Assembly (NCBI RefSeq): GCF_027244095.1
Contig: NC_069670.1
Location: 20,697,820 to 20,761,819, forward strand
Origin: Hemicordylus capensis
Lineage: Eukaryota > Chordata > Lepidosauria > Squamata > Cordylidae
Direction of reading: 5' to 3'
DNA length: 64,000 nt
Shown: one piece after another, positions 41,915 through 52,276 of the stretch
How the letters are laid out: each line of letters opens with the position of its first letter
How positions within the stretch are numbered: position 1 is the stretch's first letter
Notes under the pieces: generated by a model
What the model was told of the DNA's origin: nothing
Database searches by the model: none
The model's input: the letters and a program-made list of their open reading frames with translations, nothing else
Made by a program: the position numbers and the translations under genes

Positions 41915-44900
41915 AGTGTTTTATCCTCGATTTTAATAGGGATCATTTGGAATAGAAAGAATAGCAAGTTCATCTTTGGGGAAATAGTCATTTTAACCAA
42001 TGCTATCCTTCCCAGCCAAGAAAGATTTAATTTCCCCCACCTTGTTAGATCTGCCATAATAATGCTCCACAACGGTAAGTAATTATTCTTGAACAGGTCT
42101 TTATTATTCACTGTTAAATTAATCCGTAAATATTTAATTGGTTTTTCTGTCAGTTGAAATATAGTCTTGTCTTTCAAATATAAAAGTTCTGTACCTGACA
42201 GGTTCCATGTGAGGATCTGCATTTTGTTTTTATTTATCTTATATCCTGAAACCATGCCATAATGATTGATATGCTCCATTACAGAGTCCAAAGAGTGCTT
42301 TGGTTGAGCAATTGTAAGAATTACATCATCTGCATACAATTTTATTTTATGTTCTTGATCCGCCATTTTAATTCCAGAGACCTTTTGTTCCTGCTGTATC
42401 TTCATCACCAATGGCTCAAGAGCTAGGATAAACAGCAATGGTGAAGGGGGACACCTTTGTCTAGTGCCCTTTGTGATGGTACATTTTTTGGAAATTGTCC
42501 CATTCACTATTATCTTTGCTGATTGTTTTTGGTAAATGCTTTGAATCCATGAGAGAAAATTAGGACCGTAGTTCATTTTTTCTAATAGTTTATTTATTTG
42601 TTCGATTTTTATACTGCCCTTCCAAAGTGGATCAGGGCAGTTTACAATTAAAACAAAACCATTAAAACCAATAACAGTTAAAACAGAACTATAAACAATG
42701 TAAGAGATCAATTAACAATTTAAAACATCATTAAAAAAACAATTAAACCATCAGAACAATTAAAAAACCCTGAAAACCAGGTTACAGCATTAAAACAATT
42801 AAAACTAATTCAAAACCCTGGAAGGCCAGGCCAAACAGATAGGTCTTTAAGGGCGCTCCTGAAGGTCAATAAAGAATTCAGATTGTGGATTTCTGCCGGG
42901 AGTGCATTCCACAGCTCAGGAGCAGCTACAGAGAAGGCCCGCCTTTGAGTCACCACAATACGAACCGGTGGTAAATGGAGACAGACCTCCTCAGATGACC
43001 TTAATGTGTGGTGGGGATCATGTAGAAGAAGGCACTCTCTAAAATAACTCAGACCTAAGCTGTTCAGGGCTTTAAAGGTAATAACCAGCACTTTGCATTT
43101 TGCCCGGAAACGTATTGGCAGCCAGTGTAACTGTTTCAAAACAGGCAAATTATGGTCTCTCCAGGTTGCCCCAGAGAACAATCTGGTTGCCGCATTTTGA
43201 ACTAACTGAAATGTCTGGACTATGTACAAAGGCAGCCTCACGTAAAACGCATGTTCAGCCTCACGTAGAACTCCAGTCGAGACTGGAGGTTACCAGCTGT
43301 TTTGAGGTCATTCTCTTCAAGGAATGTGTGCAGCTGTCCATTCAGCCGAAGCTGATAGAAAGCACTCCTGGCCATGGCCTCCGCCTGAGATACCAGGGTG
43401 AGGCCTGGGACCAGGAGTACTCCCAAGCTGCACACCTGCTCTTTTGGGGGGAGTGTAACCCCATCCAGCACAGGAAGATCTAACACACCCCTCAGAGTCT
43501 GAGCCCCCACAATGAGCACCTCCGTCTTGCTTCGATTCAGCTTCAACTTGTTCTCCCTCATCCAGCCCATTACTGCAGGCATTTAGAGGATGAGTGCATT
43601 TTCTGAAGATGAAAAGGAGAAGTAGATTTGGGTGTCATCAGCATACGGATAACACTCAGCACCCAAATTCCTGATGACCAAAACTCTTCATGTAGATATT
43701 GAAAAGCACTGGTGACAGAATGGAGCCCTGAGGGACTCCATATAACAGCTCCTGTTCTGAGGAGCAAGTGTCACCAAGCTCCACCATCTGGAATCTACCC
43801 GAGAGAGAGGAGTGGAACCACTGCAAGGCAGTGCCCCCATCCCCAACTCCCCTCGGCGATCCAGAAGGATACCATGGCCAATGCTGCCAAGAGATCCAGA
43901 AGAACCAGCAGAGTCACACTCCCTCTGTCAATTCCCCGGTAAAGGTCATCCATCAGGCTGACCAAGGCTGTCTCAACCCCATAGCAAGCTCTAAAGCCAA
44001 TTTGAAATGGGTCTAGATAATCAGTTTCCTCCAAGACTGCCTGGAGCTGGTCGGCCACCACACTCTCAATCATCTTGCCCAACCAAGGGAGACTGGAGAT
44101 TGGCCTGTAACTATCTATTGTAAGGGGTCCAGGGAAGGCTTCTTTAAGAGTGGTCTAACCATTGCCTCCTTCAGACAAGGAGACACCCTACCCTCCCTCA
44201 GTGATGCATTTATGATTTATGATGCATTTAAACAAGAAAGACCAATCAAGATTGTCAAAAGCTTTCTCCACATCCATGAAAATCATTGCTGCTTTACTCT
44301 TTTTCTTTGAAATATCATCTATTGCATTCAATATATATCTCAGATTGTCTTTCATGTATCTCTTTGGTACATATCCTGTCTGATCCAGATGTACCATATC
44401 AATTAAATAGCCTTTCAGCCTTCCTGCCAAAATTGCTGCAAAAATGTTGTAATCCACATTCAGCAGAGAAATTGGTCTGTGTGATTCTGGTCTAGTTGGG
44501 TCCTTTCCTTCACTGTAAATAAGAGAGATGAATGCTTCTTGTCAAGAAGAGGGCAGCGTATTACAATGTAATATTTCATTCATCATTTGGGTTAGTGGGG
44601 GGCTGATTAATATTTCTTAAGAAGACTTGTAATAAACCGCTGAAAGTCCATCCAGGCCTGGTGCCGCATTAGGCCTCAGCCACTGTATGACCTCTTTTGT
44701 TTCTTCCTCTGAAATTGGTTTATTCAGCAGCTCTTTCTGCCGATCAGTGAACTCTGATATTTGCAAATCCTCTAAAAACTGTGAAACCTACTCAAGATCC
44801 AGCATTTCCTTTCTGTATAATCTGGTATAGTATTCCTCCAATTGGCCTATCATCTTATCCCTATTTGAGACGAGTTCCTCCCCATTCCATATTGAAGTGA

Positions 44901-46088
44901 TCGTTCTCTTCTCCTGCTCTTTTCTCAATTGGTATGTCAATAATTTATCAGGCTTGTTACCTTTCTCAATATATTTTTGTCTTGCAAAAGTTATATTCCT
45001 GTATGTCTGTCTCTATGAGATCCATTTGTTTATGGAGCTCCTTTATGCTTTGCTATATATCCGTCAAGGGATTTGCCTTATGAGCCATTTCTAATCTATT
45101 CAACTTGCTCAATAGGGACTCCTTCTGTTACTGCTGAACTTTCTTCCGCCTCAAAGCCTTTGAAATGAGCAATCCTCTCATGAAGGCTTTACTGGATTAC
45201 CATACTGAGAATAATGAAACATCAGGTGTCATAGTTTTGTCAAATGCTGGCGAGAAAACTGCATTCCAATCTCCCATAACTAAGATTTCTCCTTCAGTTA
45301 TCTCAAGCAGTGTGAAAATATTGCTCATAAAATCCAGTTTTATTGTCATTCGGTGCATAAATTGAGGCAATCGTGATTTTTAGTTGTTGTTGAGTTTGGA
45401 ACTTCAGAATAATATATGTGCCAGCTTTATCTTGAGTTTGTTCTTACAAGATCCATGCAAATTCTTGATATAAATCACCACACCATTTTTTCCCTTATCC
45501 CCAGTGACTACATAACTTTGACCAAGAAATTTACAGTCCAGTAAATTGGCATTACTCGTCTTAATGTGAGTTACTTGAAAGCAAATGATGTCTGCTTTTT
45601 CTTTTTTCAATTTCAAAAATATTTTCCCCCTTTTAAAGTGGCTATTCAAGCCATTAACAGTTACATTAAATATTTTTAATTCACTCATCATTCCAAGTAA
45701 TTATTATTATTTTGACCTTTTCTTTGTCTTTCTTTCTAAAAAGCCGAGGCTTGATCCTGTTTTAAGTCTTCAGATTAGTCCCCCTCTGGGATTTTGTCTG
45801 GCACAGTAGGAGTATTTGTCACATTCAGAGAAACCAGTAGACACTTAGCATCCTGAGTCGTCTATATCTGTGCCTTCCCTCGATCCATAAAAACTTCTAG
45901 ACAAAAAGGTGCTGCCCATCAATATTTAATCCCTCGTTCCTGGAGAATGACTGTCAAAAATTTCAATTCCCGGCGTTTTCTTAAAATATCAGCAGGAATA
46001 TCTGGTAAAATTTCAATCTCTTTGCCTTCAAGTTTCAGCAGGGAATCTCTTTAAGCATGAATGATTGTTTCCTTGGTCCTCTTAAGTT
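41915..46088 (-). mobile_element. L1-type LINE, 3'-truncated, split by an L2 insertion
   Basis: Read leftward: the end of ORF1 (46088 to about 45880, with ILPDIPADILRKRRELKF), then ORF2 endonuclease start at 45691 (VNGLNSHFKRGKIFLKLKKEKADIIC), and RT segments at 44457-44188 (TGYVPKRYMKDNLRYILNAI, MIFMDVEKAFDNLDWSF) and 42590-41915 (GTRQRCPPSPLLF, KLYADDVILTIAQ, PIKYLRINL). The two RT parts were continuous before the L2 at 42595-44190 inserted. ORF2 stops inside its C-terminal region at about 41915. Several stops and frameshifts break the endonuclease-to-RT stretch. Confidence 0.75.
42595..44190 (-). mobile_element. L2-type LINE, 5'-truncated, inserted in L1
   Basis: Read leftward: RT segment (44082-43795) with GKMIESVVADQLQ, LDPFQIGFRACYGVETALV and LVLLDLLAA; then GWMRENKLKLNRSKTEVLIV (43582-43238); then the C-terminal region (43241-42810) with FQLVQNAATRLFSGATWRDH, HWLPIRFRAKCKVLVITFKA and AFSVAAPELWNALP. 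All are L2-clade hallmarks. The 3' end at 42595-42800 is AT-rich and includes 'tttttatactgcccttccaa'. Frames are interrupted between the segments. The catalytic YADD part is missing or decayed. Confidence 0.8.
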
Positions 46089-46106
46089 TAAAGAGTTCTT
46101 GACTTA

Positions 46107-47283
46107 GGACTTCCGGTTGGACTGCCAACGCAGCTGCATGCTTCCCTGATAGGGGAGACCGAGGAGGAGAAATTAAGGGGGTTTTGAGGCTTCAACCCCC
46201 CCCCCCACGTCACCCTGGATTAAAGGGTTTGACTTCAAGATAACACACTGTATCCCCCTTATACCAGCTCTCTAATTTAGAATTGCGTTGGAGAACGCGG
46301 TTCTGTTTTAGGTTGAGCGGTGGGGGCTGAGTCCAATCAAGCTTACTTCTCTCTCAGAAATCTTTTTGACTGAAGCTAGCTGGCAGCCAATTTCTACGGT
46401 TTGGATCTAATTAATTGCTTAAAGTTCAAGAAGCTCACCTTTCAACGTGATTGATGACAACTTGCTGGAATTCTTCCTGCGTTTGCCGGAAAGGTATCAC
46501 AAAACTCAAGACGCTGCTGTAAGTTTTCTTTGACTACAGTTAAGGAGGGGAACCCAATCTTCTTGTTAAATATTGGAACTCAAGAGTTGAATTGATGTTT
46601 CAAAGTTTTTAATACCTGGAAAAAGATCTTCTTAGTGGGAATTACTATTTTTTTTACTGCTGTTTGAAAAAGTTCATGGAAGAGGTGTTTTGCTGTTTGC
46701 CAATGAAGCTGTCTATCACTGACTCAGCCAATTAAAATAAAAAGGCATTTCACACTATCGTGAGAAGACTGAACTGCCAGTGATAAGATATATGAGCTGT
46801 GGTGCAGAACTGTTTATATTTGGAAAATAACCACAGGCTTTTACTTTCCCTTTTGAGATCAAGGACATTAAACCCTGTTGTGAAAGTGTTCTATTTCCCC
46901 CCCCTCTCTCCTCTATACTGTGAAAGGGGGGGGAGATAATGCAAAACAACAACAAAAACAACAAAACTACAGCAAAGTCAGATATATCCACAGCCCAGGA
47001 AATTTTCCCTTCCAAGTCCAGGCATGGGGGAAGCCAAAATGCCTGTAGATTTGGATCATACACTATCAGAAATGAAACAACTGCTCCAAACAAACGCAAC
47101 TGCTCTTCAACAAGTTAGTTCGGATATGTCCCAAGTGAAACAAAATATACAGCAAATCAAACAAGACACACAGACATTAAATGATAGAACATCAAATATT
47201 GAAGAAACAGTTAAGAAATTAGCACAAGACAATAAAGAATTTAAAACAATGGTTTCACAGAACCATACAAAACAGGCCTGTGG
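46107..47283 (+). mobile_element. L1-type LINE 5' segment, head-to-head with the preceding L1
   Basis: Starts at 'ggacttccggttggactgcc', the same 5' end as the L1 at 31.54 kb, continues through the 5' untranslated region, and ends in the N-terminal coiled coil of ORF1 (47024-47275, MKQLLQTNATALQQVSSDM). It stops where a 45-bp tandem repeat of Polinton sequence starts. The adjoining minus-strand L1 begins late in ORF1, so the two together cover ORF1 except for a gap of roughly 300 bp. Confidence 0.75.
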
Positions 47284-47285
47284 AT

Positions 47286-47462
47286 GTTAAGCCTTCCAAT
47301 GAGTTGGCTGTCTACCGTACTGTAGACTGAGTTAAGCCTTCCAATGAGTTGGCTGTCTACCGTACTGTAGACTGAGTTAAGCCTTCCAATGAGTTGGCTG
47401 TCTACCGTACTGTAGACTGAGTTAAGCCTTCCAATGAGTTGGCTGTCTACCGTACTGTCTAC
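47286..47462 (+). repeat. 45-bp tandem repeat derived from Polinton integrase sequence
   Basis: Nearly four units of 45 bp, each starting 'gttaagccttccaatgagtt'. The last unit runs directly into integrase coding sequence, so the repeat was built from the element's own DNA at its truncated end. Confidence 0.85.
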
Positions 47463-47840
47463 GGTAACACTAGCCACAAAAAATCCAAGACTCTTATGCT
47501 AAAAAAAGGGGATCATGTTAGGATTTCAAAGATTAAAGGGTTTGAGAAAGGCTATGAACAGAACTACACCACAGAATTGTTTATAGTGGACCAAGTCATC
47601 AGAAGAAGGGAAAGACCTGTTTACCTGTTAAAAGATTACATGGGGGAGGCTGTTCACGGCAGCTTCTATCCGGAAAAAATGCAGAAAGTTAAAGAGGGGG
47701 TGGACAAGGTGTACAGGGTTGAAAAAATTATAGATACAAAAGGACGTGGAAGAGTAAAACAACATTTAGTGAAGTGGGCAGGTTGGCCTGATAAGTTCAA
47801 CAGCTGGGTGCCTGCTTCAGATCTATGCAAACCAGTGTAG
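47463..47840 (+). pseudogene. Polinton integrase, C-terminal part with chromodomain (fossil)
   Basis: Polinton integrases are retroviral-type (RVE) enzymes that insert the element. Only the end is present. An SH3-like segment (LKKGDHVRISKIKGFEKGY ... PVYLLKDYMGEAVHGSFYPE) is followed by a chromodomain with YRVEKIID, QHLVKWAGWPDKFNSWVPAS. In related elements this tail may steer insertion through chromatin binding. The catalytic DDE core is not in the window on this side: the upstream DNA is a 45-bp repeat and then L1. The next gene begins two bases after its stop, as usual for tightly packed Polinton genes. Confidence 0.8.
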
Positions 47841-47841
47841 A

Positions 47842-48591
47842 ATGGCAGGCAGAGGGTTTTATGTTACTCTACCCAGTAATGCCAGCCATAAGGCCTTCCC
47901 ACAGAACACTAGTTCTGCCTACACTATCCAATTAGCAAAGCCCCTGGATCTTCCCGGAGAGTGGGAAGTGGGCCTGGTTGAGATACAGTACCCGCACAGC
48001 TGGAACACTATTACGGAGGATACACCCTTTGAATATACCAGGTGGCCAAGGACGCGGCTCTTCACTGTACGAAAGGGGTATTACCCAAGCATTACAGATT
48101 TGGTTGACAATATTAATGAAATCGCAAGCACCAAGGCAGCCATGGAGGGTACAACCCTGAAATATGACCCTGTGAGTTCATATATACAGATCGTTGGTCG
48201 TGACAATTCTTTTGCTTTTTCAGCGGAAGCAGAATTAGCCCACATATTAGGACTCCATCCTGACACACCTACCAAAATATTCCCTTTCCCTGCAGACATA
48301 ACTGGGGGGTTTAACACACTGTTTGTTTATACAGACATTGTGGAACATCAGATAGTGGGAGACCACTATGTGCGCCTTTTGCGGAACGTACCCCTACAAG
48401 GGAAAAATGGGGAACGTGTTACCATTGTCTATGATAAGCCCCATTATATCCCAGTGAACAAAAACCACATCAATACGATAACAGTAGAAATAAAGAATGA
48501 CCAAGACCGGAATGTATCATTCCGTTTTGGCAAGGTGATTGTGAAGCTGCCCTTTCGTCCTCAGAGAGGTGCGCCGTTTTTAAAAAAATAA
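47842..48591 (+). CDS. Polinton penton-like minor capsid protein (PY), looks whole (fossil)
   Basis: The 249-residue product has the length and start (MAGRGFYVTLPSNAS...TIQLAKPLDLPGEWEVGLVE) of Polinton minor capsid proteins, which are single-jelly-roll pentons at the capsid vertices. The N-terminal strand and the AxPLDLPGEWEVGL pattern are family hallmarks, as is the IVYDKPHYIPVN-KNHINTITVEI segment near the C-terminus. It starts two bases after the integrase stop and is followed after three bases by the next small gene, in the order known for these elements. No membrane segment is seen. The assignment rests on pattern recognition; structure prediction would settle it. Confidence 0.8.
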   Translation: MAGRGFYVTLPSNASHKAFPQNTSSAYTIQLAKPLDLPGEWEVGLVEIQYPHSWNTITEDTPFEYTRWPRTRLFTVRKGYYPSITDLVDNINEIASTKAAMEGTTLKYDPVSSYIQIVGRDNSFAFSAEAELAHILGLHPDTPTKIFPFPADITGGFNTLFVYTDIVEHQIVGDHYVRLLRNVPLQGKNGERVTIVYDKPHYIPVNKNHINTITVEIKNDQDRNVSFRFGKVIVKLPFRPQRGAPFLKK

Positions 48592-48594
48592 AAA

Positions 48595-48906
48595 ATGCCA
48601 ACTCTGAAAAGTTATGGGGATCCCACCCTTTACAAAAACTATTACAGGGCCCAGGCAGGAAGGGCCCTCACCGGTTATGCGGGCACGCCTGTCATGTATG
48701 GTGCTGGCATAGGTGGTATATTCTGGCGCCTATTCAGGATGGCAGCACCCCTTTTGATAAAGGGGTTGGGGATCCTTAAACCCCACTTTAAAGCAGCCGC
48801 CCAAGGTATTGCAAAAGACGTAGCTGGTCACATCACTCAAACAGTTGTGAATAGGATGGCCCATAACCCAACCACCCAAGGAGGATCAGGGCTCATGTAC
48901 AGGTGA
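48595..48906 (+). pseudogene. Polinton small core/membrane-active protein, interrupted by a transposon (fossil)
   Basis: A short protein with Gly/Ala-rich hydrophobic helices (GAGIGGIFWRLFRMAAPLLI) followed by an amphipathic segment. This layout recalls adenovirus pX/pVI-type core or membrane-lytic proteins, which occupy this place between penton and major capsid genes in adintovirus-like elements. A Tc1/mariner element lies in its 3' part. Beyond the insertion, at 49682-49828, a stretch very rich in Lys and Arg is found, which fits a DNA-binding tail. The last residues before the transposon come partly from the transposon end. The function is inferred from position and composition only. Confidence 0.55.
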
Positions 48907-49679
48907 AACTCGGAAAATTAGAATATCGTGCAAAAGTCAATTAATTTCAGTAATGCAAATTAAAAGGTGAAACTGATATATGAGACAGACGCATTACATG
49001 CAAAGCGAGATAAGTCAAGCCTTGATTTGTTATAATTGTGATGATCATGGCGTACAGCTCATGAAAACCCCAAATCCACAATCCCAGAAAATTAGAATAT
49101 TACATGGAACCAATAAGACAAGGATTGAAGAATAGAACAACATCGGACCTCTGAAAAGTATACAGTGTACTGTGCTTGATTGGCCAGCAAACTCGCCTGA
49201 CCAGGCCCCATAGAGAATCTATGGGGCATTGCCAAGGGAAGGATGAGAGACATGAGACCAAACGATGCAGAATTGCTGAAGGCCGCTAATGAAGCATCCT
49301 GGTCTTCCATAACACCTCATCAGTGCCACAGGCTGATAGCATCCATGCCACGCCGCATTGAGGCAGTAATTGCTGCAAAAGGGGCCCAAACCAAGTACTG
49401 AATACATATGCATGCTTATACTTTTCAGAGGTCCGATATTGTTCTATTCTTCAATCCTTGTCTTCTTGGTTCCATGTAATATTCTAATTTTCTGAGATTG
49501 TGGATTTGGGGTTTTCATGAGCTGTACGCCATGATCATCACAATTATAACAAATTAAGGCTTGACTTATCTCGCTTTGCATGTAATGCGTCTGTCTCATA
49601 TATCAGTTTCACCTTTTAATTTGCATTACTGAAATTAATGGACTTTTGCACGATATTCTAATTTTCCGAGTTTCACCTG
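48900..49679. mobile_element. Tc1/mariner element with long inverted repeats, internally deleted
   Basis: 780 bp, starting 'caggtgaaactcggaaaatt' and ending with its reverse complement. It is flanked by TA at 48898-48899 and 49680-49681, the expected target duplication. The inverted repeats are about 230-260 bp long. The centre (about 49160-49400) keeps the end of a Tc1-like transposase on the plus strand: WPANSPD (motif around the last catalytic Asp) and further sequence ending near AAKGAQTKY. Most of the transposase, including the first catalytic residues, is missing, so the copy is non-autonomous. It inserted into the Polinton after that element had settled. Confidence 0.9.
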
Positions 49680-49838
49680 TATATCAAGAGAAAACGAAAA
49701 GCATCACATGTGCAACTAAAGGGACCTCCCTGTCCTCTTAAAAGAAAAGCTGTGAGACAGCCGAAGGCTCATAAGCGTAAACGTGGACCTAAGAGGAAGA
49801 GGAGAGGCTCCGCTGGTGATATCTTTTAAAAACACACA

Positions 49839-51133
49839 ATGGCTTTTATACATAGCAGCTCTGAAGAATGTGTTAAGTCTGAACTGGACCTGTTTCAAAT
49901 TGCTCCGACGTAAACCAGTATTGAAAGAAGTGTGTATGTTGAAGTGCCACCCTTAACAGCTCTGGCAGACAATGCCCCTCTGGATTTCTTTATTGCAGGG
50001 GCCAGGGATTTTTACATGGACTTAAATAACACGCTTTTATACATATGCTGTAGAATTGTCAATGAGGATGGAACAGCTCTTGCCCAGGATGCAGCAGTAG
50101 GGCTAGTGAATTACCCTATTGCGACCCTTTAGCCAGGTGGATGTAACCCTGGGAGACCGTCTTGTCAGACAGAGCAGCAATACCTATCCCTACAGGGCTA
50201 TCATCGAAACGCTGATGAATTACAGCGAGAACACCCTAGCCACCCAATTCTCAGCAGGTTTATTTTATAAGGACACGGCCGCCCATCAGGACGTCCGAAC
50301 GTTGGACGGCGAAAATTTTGGATTTATAGAAAGGGCCGCCTTTACGGCTAGAGGCCGGAAGGTAGACCTGCTGGGGCGTCTTCATGCAGATCTGTTTTTT
50401 CAAGAAAAACTACTGTTAAACGGTGTAGATATGAAAATTAAGCTAACACGCAGCAAGGATGCATTCTGTTTGATGGATGATGGGGCTAACCCCAGATACA
50501 AGTTGCAGATAGTGTCAGCTTCTCTCTTTATCAAGAAATGTTACCTGAACTCTGTTGTGCGTTTAGCACATCACAGCCAATGCGAAATACCCTGTGGATC
50601 GTGTGAGTATGAAGGTGTTTAGCATTCCGATCGGAAGTCGTGTCAGCAATCAGGAAAATTTATTTTTAGGACAACTACCAAAAATTGTCATAATTGGTTT
50701 TGTGGCTAATGATGCCTTTAGCTGAACATTCTCTAAAAACCCCTTCAATTTCAAGCATTATGAAATTAACTTTGCATGTCTTTATATGGACAGCACCCCT
50801 GTGCCCATGAAGCCTTACCAGCCGGACTTTCAAACCGGTAATTGTGTCCGTGAGTACATGGGCCTTGCGCAGGCCACTGGTAAGCATCTGGAAGATAGAG
50901 CACTGCTCATTAACAGGGAAGAATATAGGAAGGGCTACACACTGCTAGCTTTTGATCTGACTCCAGACCAAGAATGTGGGGGTCACTATTCCCTGATTAA
51001 AACTGGGAACCTGAGAGCAGAAATACGTTTTGCCAGACCCCTACCAACAACAATCAACATGCTTGTGTATGCAGTATTCGATAATCTCATAGAGATAAAT
51101 CACAGGAGGAATGTGCTGTTTGACTGTATGTGA
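49839..51133 (+). pseudogene. Polinton major capsid protein (hexon-like), broken (fossil)
   Basis: This region encodes recognisable pieces of the double-jelly-roll major capsid protein that forms the trimeric capsomers of Polintons. There is an N-terminal segment with SVYVEVPPLTALADNAPLDF, a middle segment with LVRQSSNTYPYRAIIETLMN and FGFIERAAFTARGRKVDLLG, and a C-terminal segment with MKPYQPDFQTGNCVREYMGL and LLAFDLTPDQ. Start and stop positions are taken from the flanking gene borders: the start follows the small core gene by about ten bases and the stop lies one base before the protease start. It is broken in two or three places. The rest is well conserved in pattern. Confidence 0.8.
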
Positions 51134-51134
51134 A

Positions 51135-51680
51135 ATGGATAGCATACAGTTAACGCGTGTGTTGTCTGTAAGCCCCTGCTCCCAAAAGACCTTCTTTGGA
51201 GTCTTTCCTAGTGATGGGTTGCCGAGAAAGAGAGTGCTACAAAGACTGTCCGGTCTTGTAGTGAACACGCATCCCAAAAACTTACCCGGAGAGCATTGGC
51301 TTGCCATCTACTTGACAGAGGACAACCGGGGAGAATTTTTTGATTCTTATGGACACCCCCCAAATTACCCTCTGTTTCCCAAAACCATCATGAATTTCCT
51401 AAGAAAAAACGCCAACCAGATAATCTTTCAACAACGTCAGCTACAAGCTCCAGATGCCGTGACATGTGGCTACCACTGTGTGTTTTTTCTGCAACAGAGG
51501 AGTAAGGGGTTAACATTTAAACAGATTCAAGAATTGTATTCTGAGGATTTAGAAAGAAATGACCAAATGGTGGAGATGTATGTTAAGAAAAAGAAATGCA
51601 TACCTAGACATGCCCCAAATTGTTTCCAAAACAGCCATGTCTGTGGATCTTGTACTGATTTCCACAGAACAATAAAGTAA
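51135..51680 (+). CDS. Polinton adenain-like cysteine protease (PRO), looks whole (fossil)
   Basis: Maturation protease of the adenovirus/Polinton C5 type, which cleaves capsid and core precursors during particle assembly. The 181-residue frame from the second methionine (MDSIQLTRVL) has the catalytic His in GEHWLAIYL, an acidic residue in the following strand (EFFDSYGHPP) and the catalytic Cys in TCGYHCVFFL, in the correct order and spacing. The start at 51135 is preferred because it is one base after the capsid stop, like the other packed genes. An AATAAA overlaps the stop codon. No break was seen. Confidence 0.85.
   Translation: MDSIQLTRVLSVSPCSQKTFFGVFPSDGLPRKRVLQRLSGLVVNTHPKNLPGEHWLAIYLTEDNRGEFFDSYGHPPNYPLFPKTIMNFLRKNANQIIFQQRQLQAPDAVTCGYHCVFFLQQRSKGLTFKQIQELYSEDLERNDQMVEMYVKKKKCIPRHAPNCFQNSHVCGSCTDFHRTIK
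51671..51676 (+). terminator. Polyadenylation signal of the rightward genes
   Basis: AATAAA overlaps the last codons of the protease gene (AATAAAGTAA). It is the only canonical signal at the end of the rightward gene set. Confidence 0.6.
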
Positions 51681-51777
51681 GCCTTGAGGCTTTTAAAAAA
51701 GAGTATGTGTGCAGCTGTATTCCTTACCCGCAAAAACAGCAACTACCAGCCGGAAAAAATATATTTCAGAGAAAAAT

Positions 51778-51783
51778 TTTATT
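51778..51783 (-). terminator. Polyadenylation signal of the leftward genes
   Basis: AATAAA on the minus strand, 20 bases beyond the stop of the last leftward gene. It faces the rightward signal about 100 bp away, as expected for convergent transcripts. Confidence 0.6.
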
Positions 51784-51802
51784 TGACACATTATGTAACA
51801 GG

Positions 51803-52237
51803 TTACAACTGGAGCCAGTGAGTTCTCACGGGTATTTTAGGAGTCCTGGGTGTAGGAGTTAAGGGTAGAGGGCTAGCTGCAGGGGTTGGATTCTTCACAT
51901 GCTCCAAAAACTCCCTGCTGGTAGGGTTTCCTGCAATAGAGGTAGGGACATTTAACTCTGCCAAACCGCTCATGAACAGATCCCAGCCTTTAGGGAAACG
52001 TTTCGGGTGCAGGGCATGAACTTGGGTGAATGCTTTGATCAGGTCAACCAAGTTGGAACCCTCAACAGCAGCACCCTTATAGATGAAATGACCCCTCTCA
52101 TCCCACGCTGTAACTGGAGCATTCTGCCTCAGCTTGTTTAACAAAATCTTTGCTGAGTTCCTACAGCGCACAGGTAAAGTGTCCAAGATCTCCTGAAAGG
52201 AGGGATCCGGGCTATGTGGAACTTCAGCAGCAGCCAT
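51803..52237 (-). CDS. Conserved Polinton protein of unknown role, looks whole (fossil)
   Basis: 144 residues, starting MAAAEVPHSP. A compact helical domain (about residues 15-95) has the pattern FQEILDTLP, AKILLNKL, WDERGHFIYKGAAVEGSNLV, DLIKAF, followed by a Pro/Thr-rich tail (ASPLPLTPTPRTPKIP). From memory, small proteins with this GxxVxGSNLxDLI pattern accompany Polinton-like elements in many animals, but I cannot name a function. It is the last gene of the leftward set, with its own AATAAA beyond the stop. No signal peptide or membrane segment is present. It could be a non-structural or virion accessory protein. Confidence 0.55.
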   Translation of the reverse strand: MAAAEVPHSPDPSFQEILDTLPVRCRNSAKILLNKLRQNAPVTAWDERGHFIYKGAAVEGSNLVDLIKAFTQVHALHPKRFPKGWDLFMSGLAELNVPTSIAGNPTSREFLEHVKNPTPAASPLPLTPTPRTPKIPVRTHWLQL

Positions 52238-52276
52238 CTCGGGTTGTGGTAGAAACAGGTTTAGTTTTCCTTTCTC

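Noticed and set aside
47241-47477. 78-residue repeat protein on the minus strand
   Set aside because: Product of the 45-bp tandem repeat, antisense to integrase sequence.
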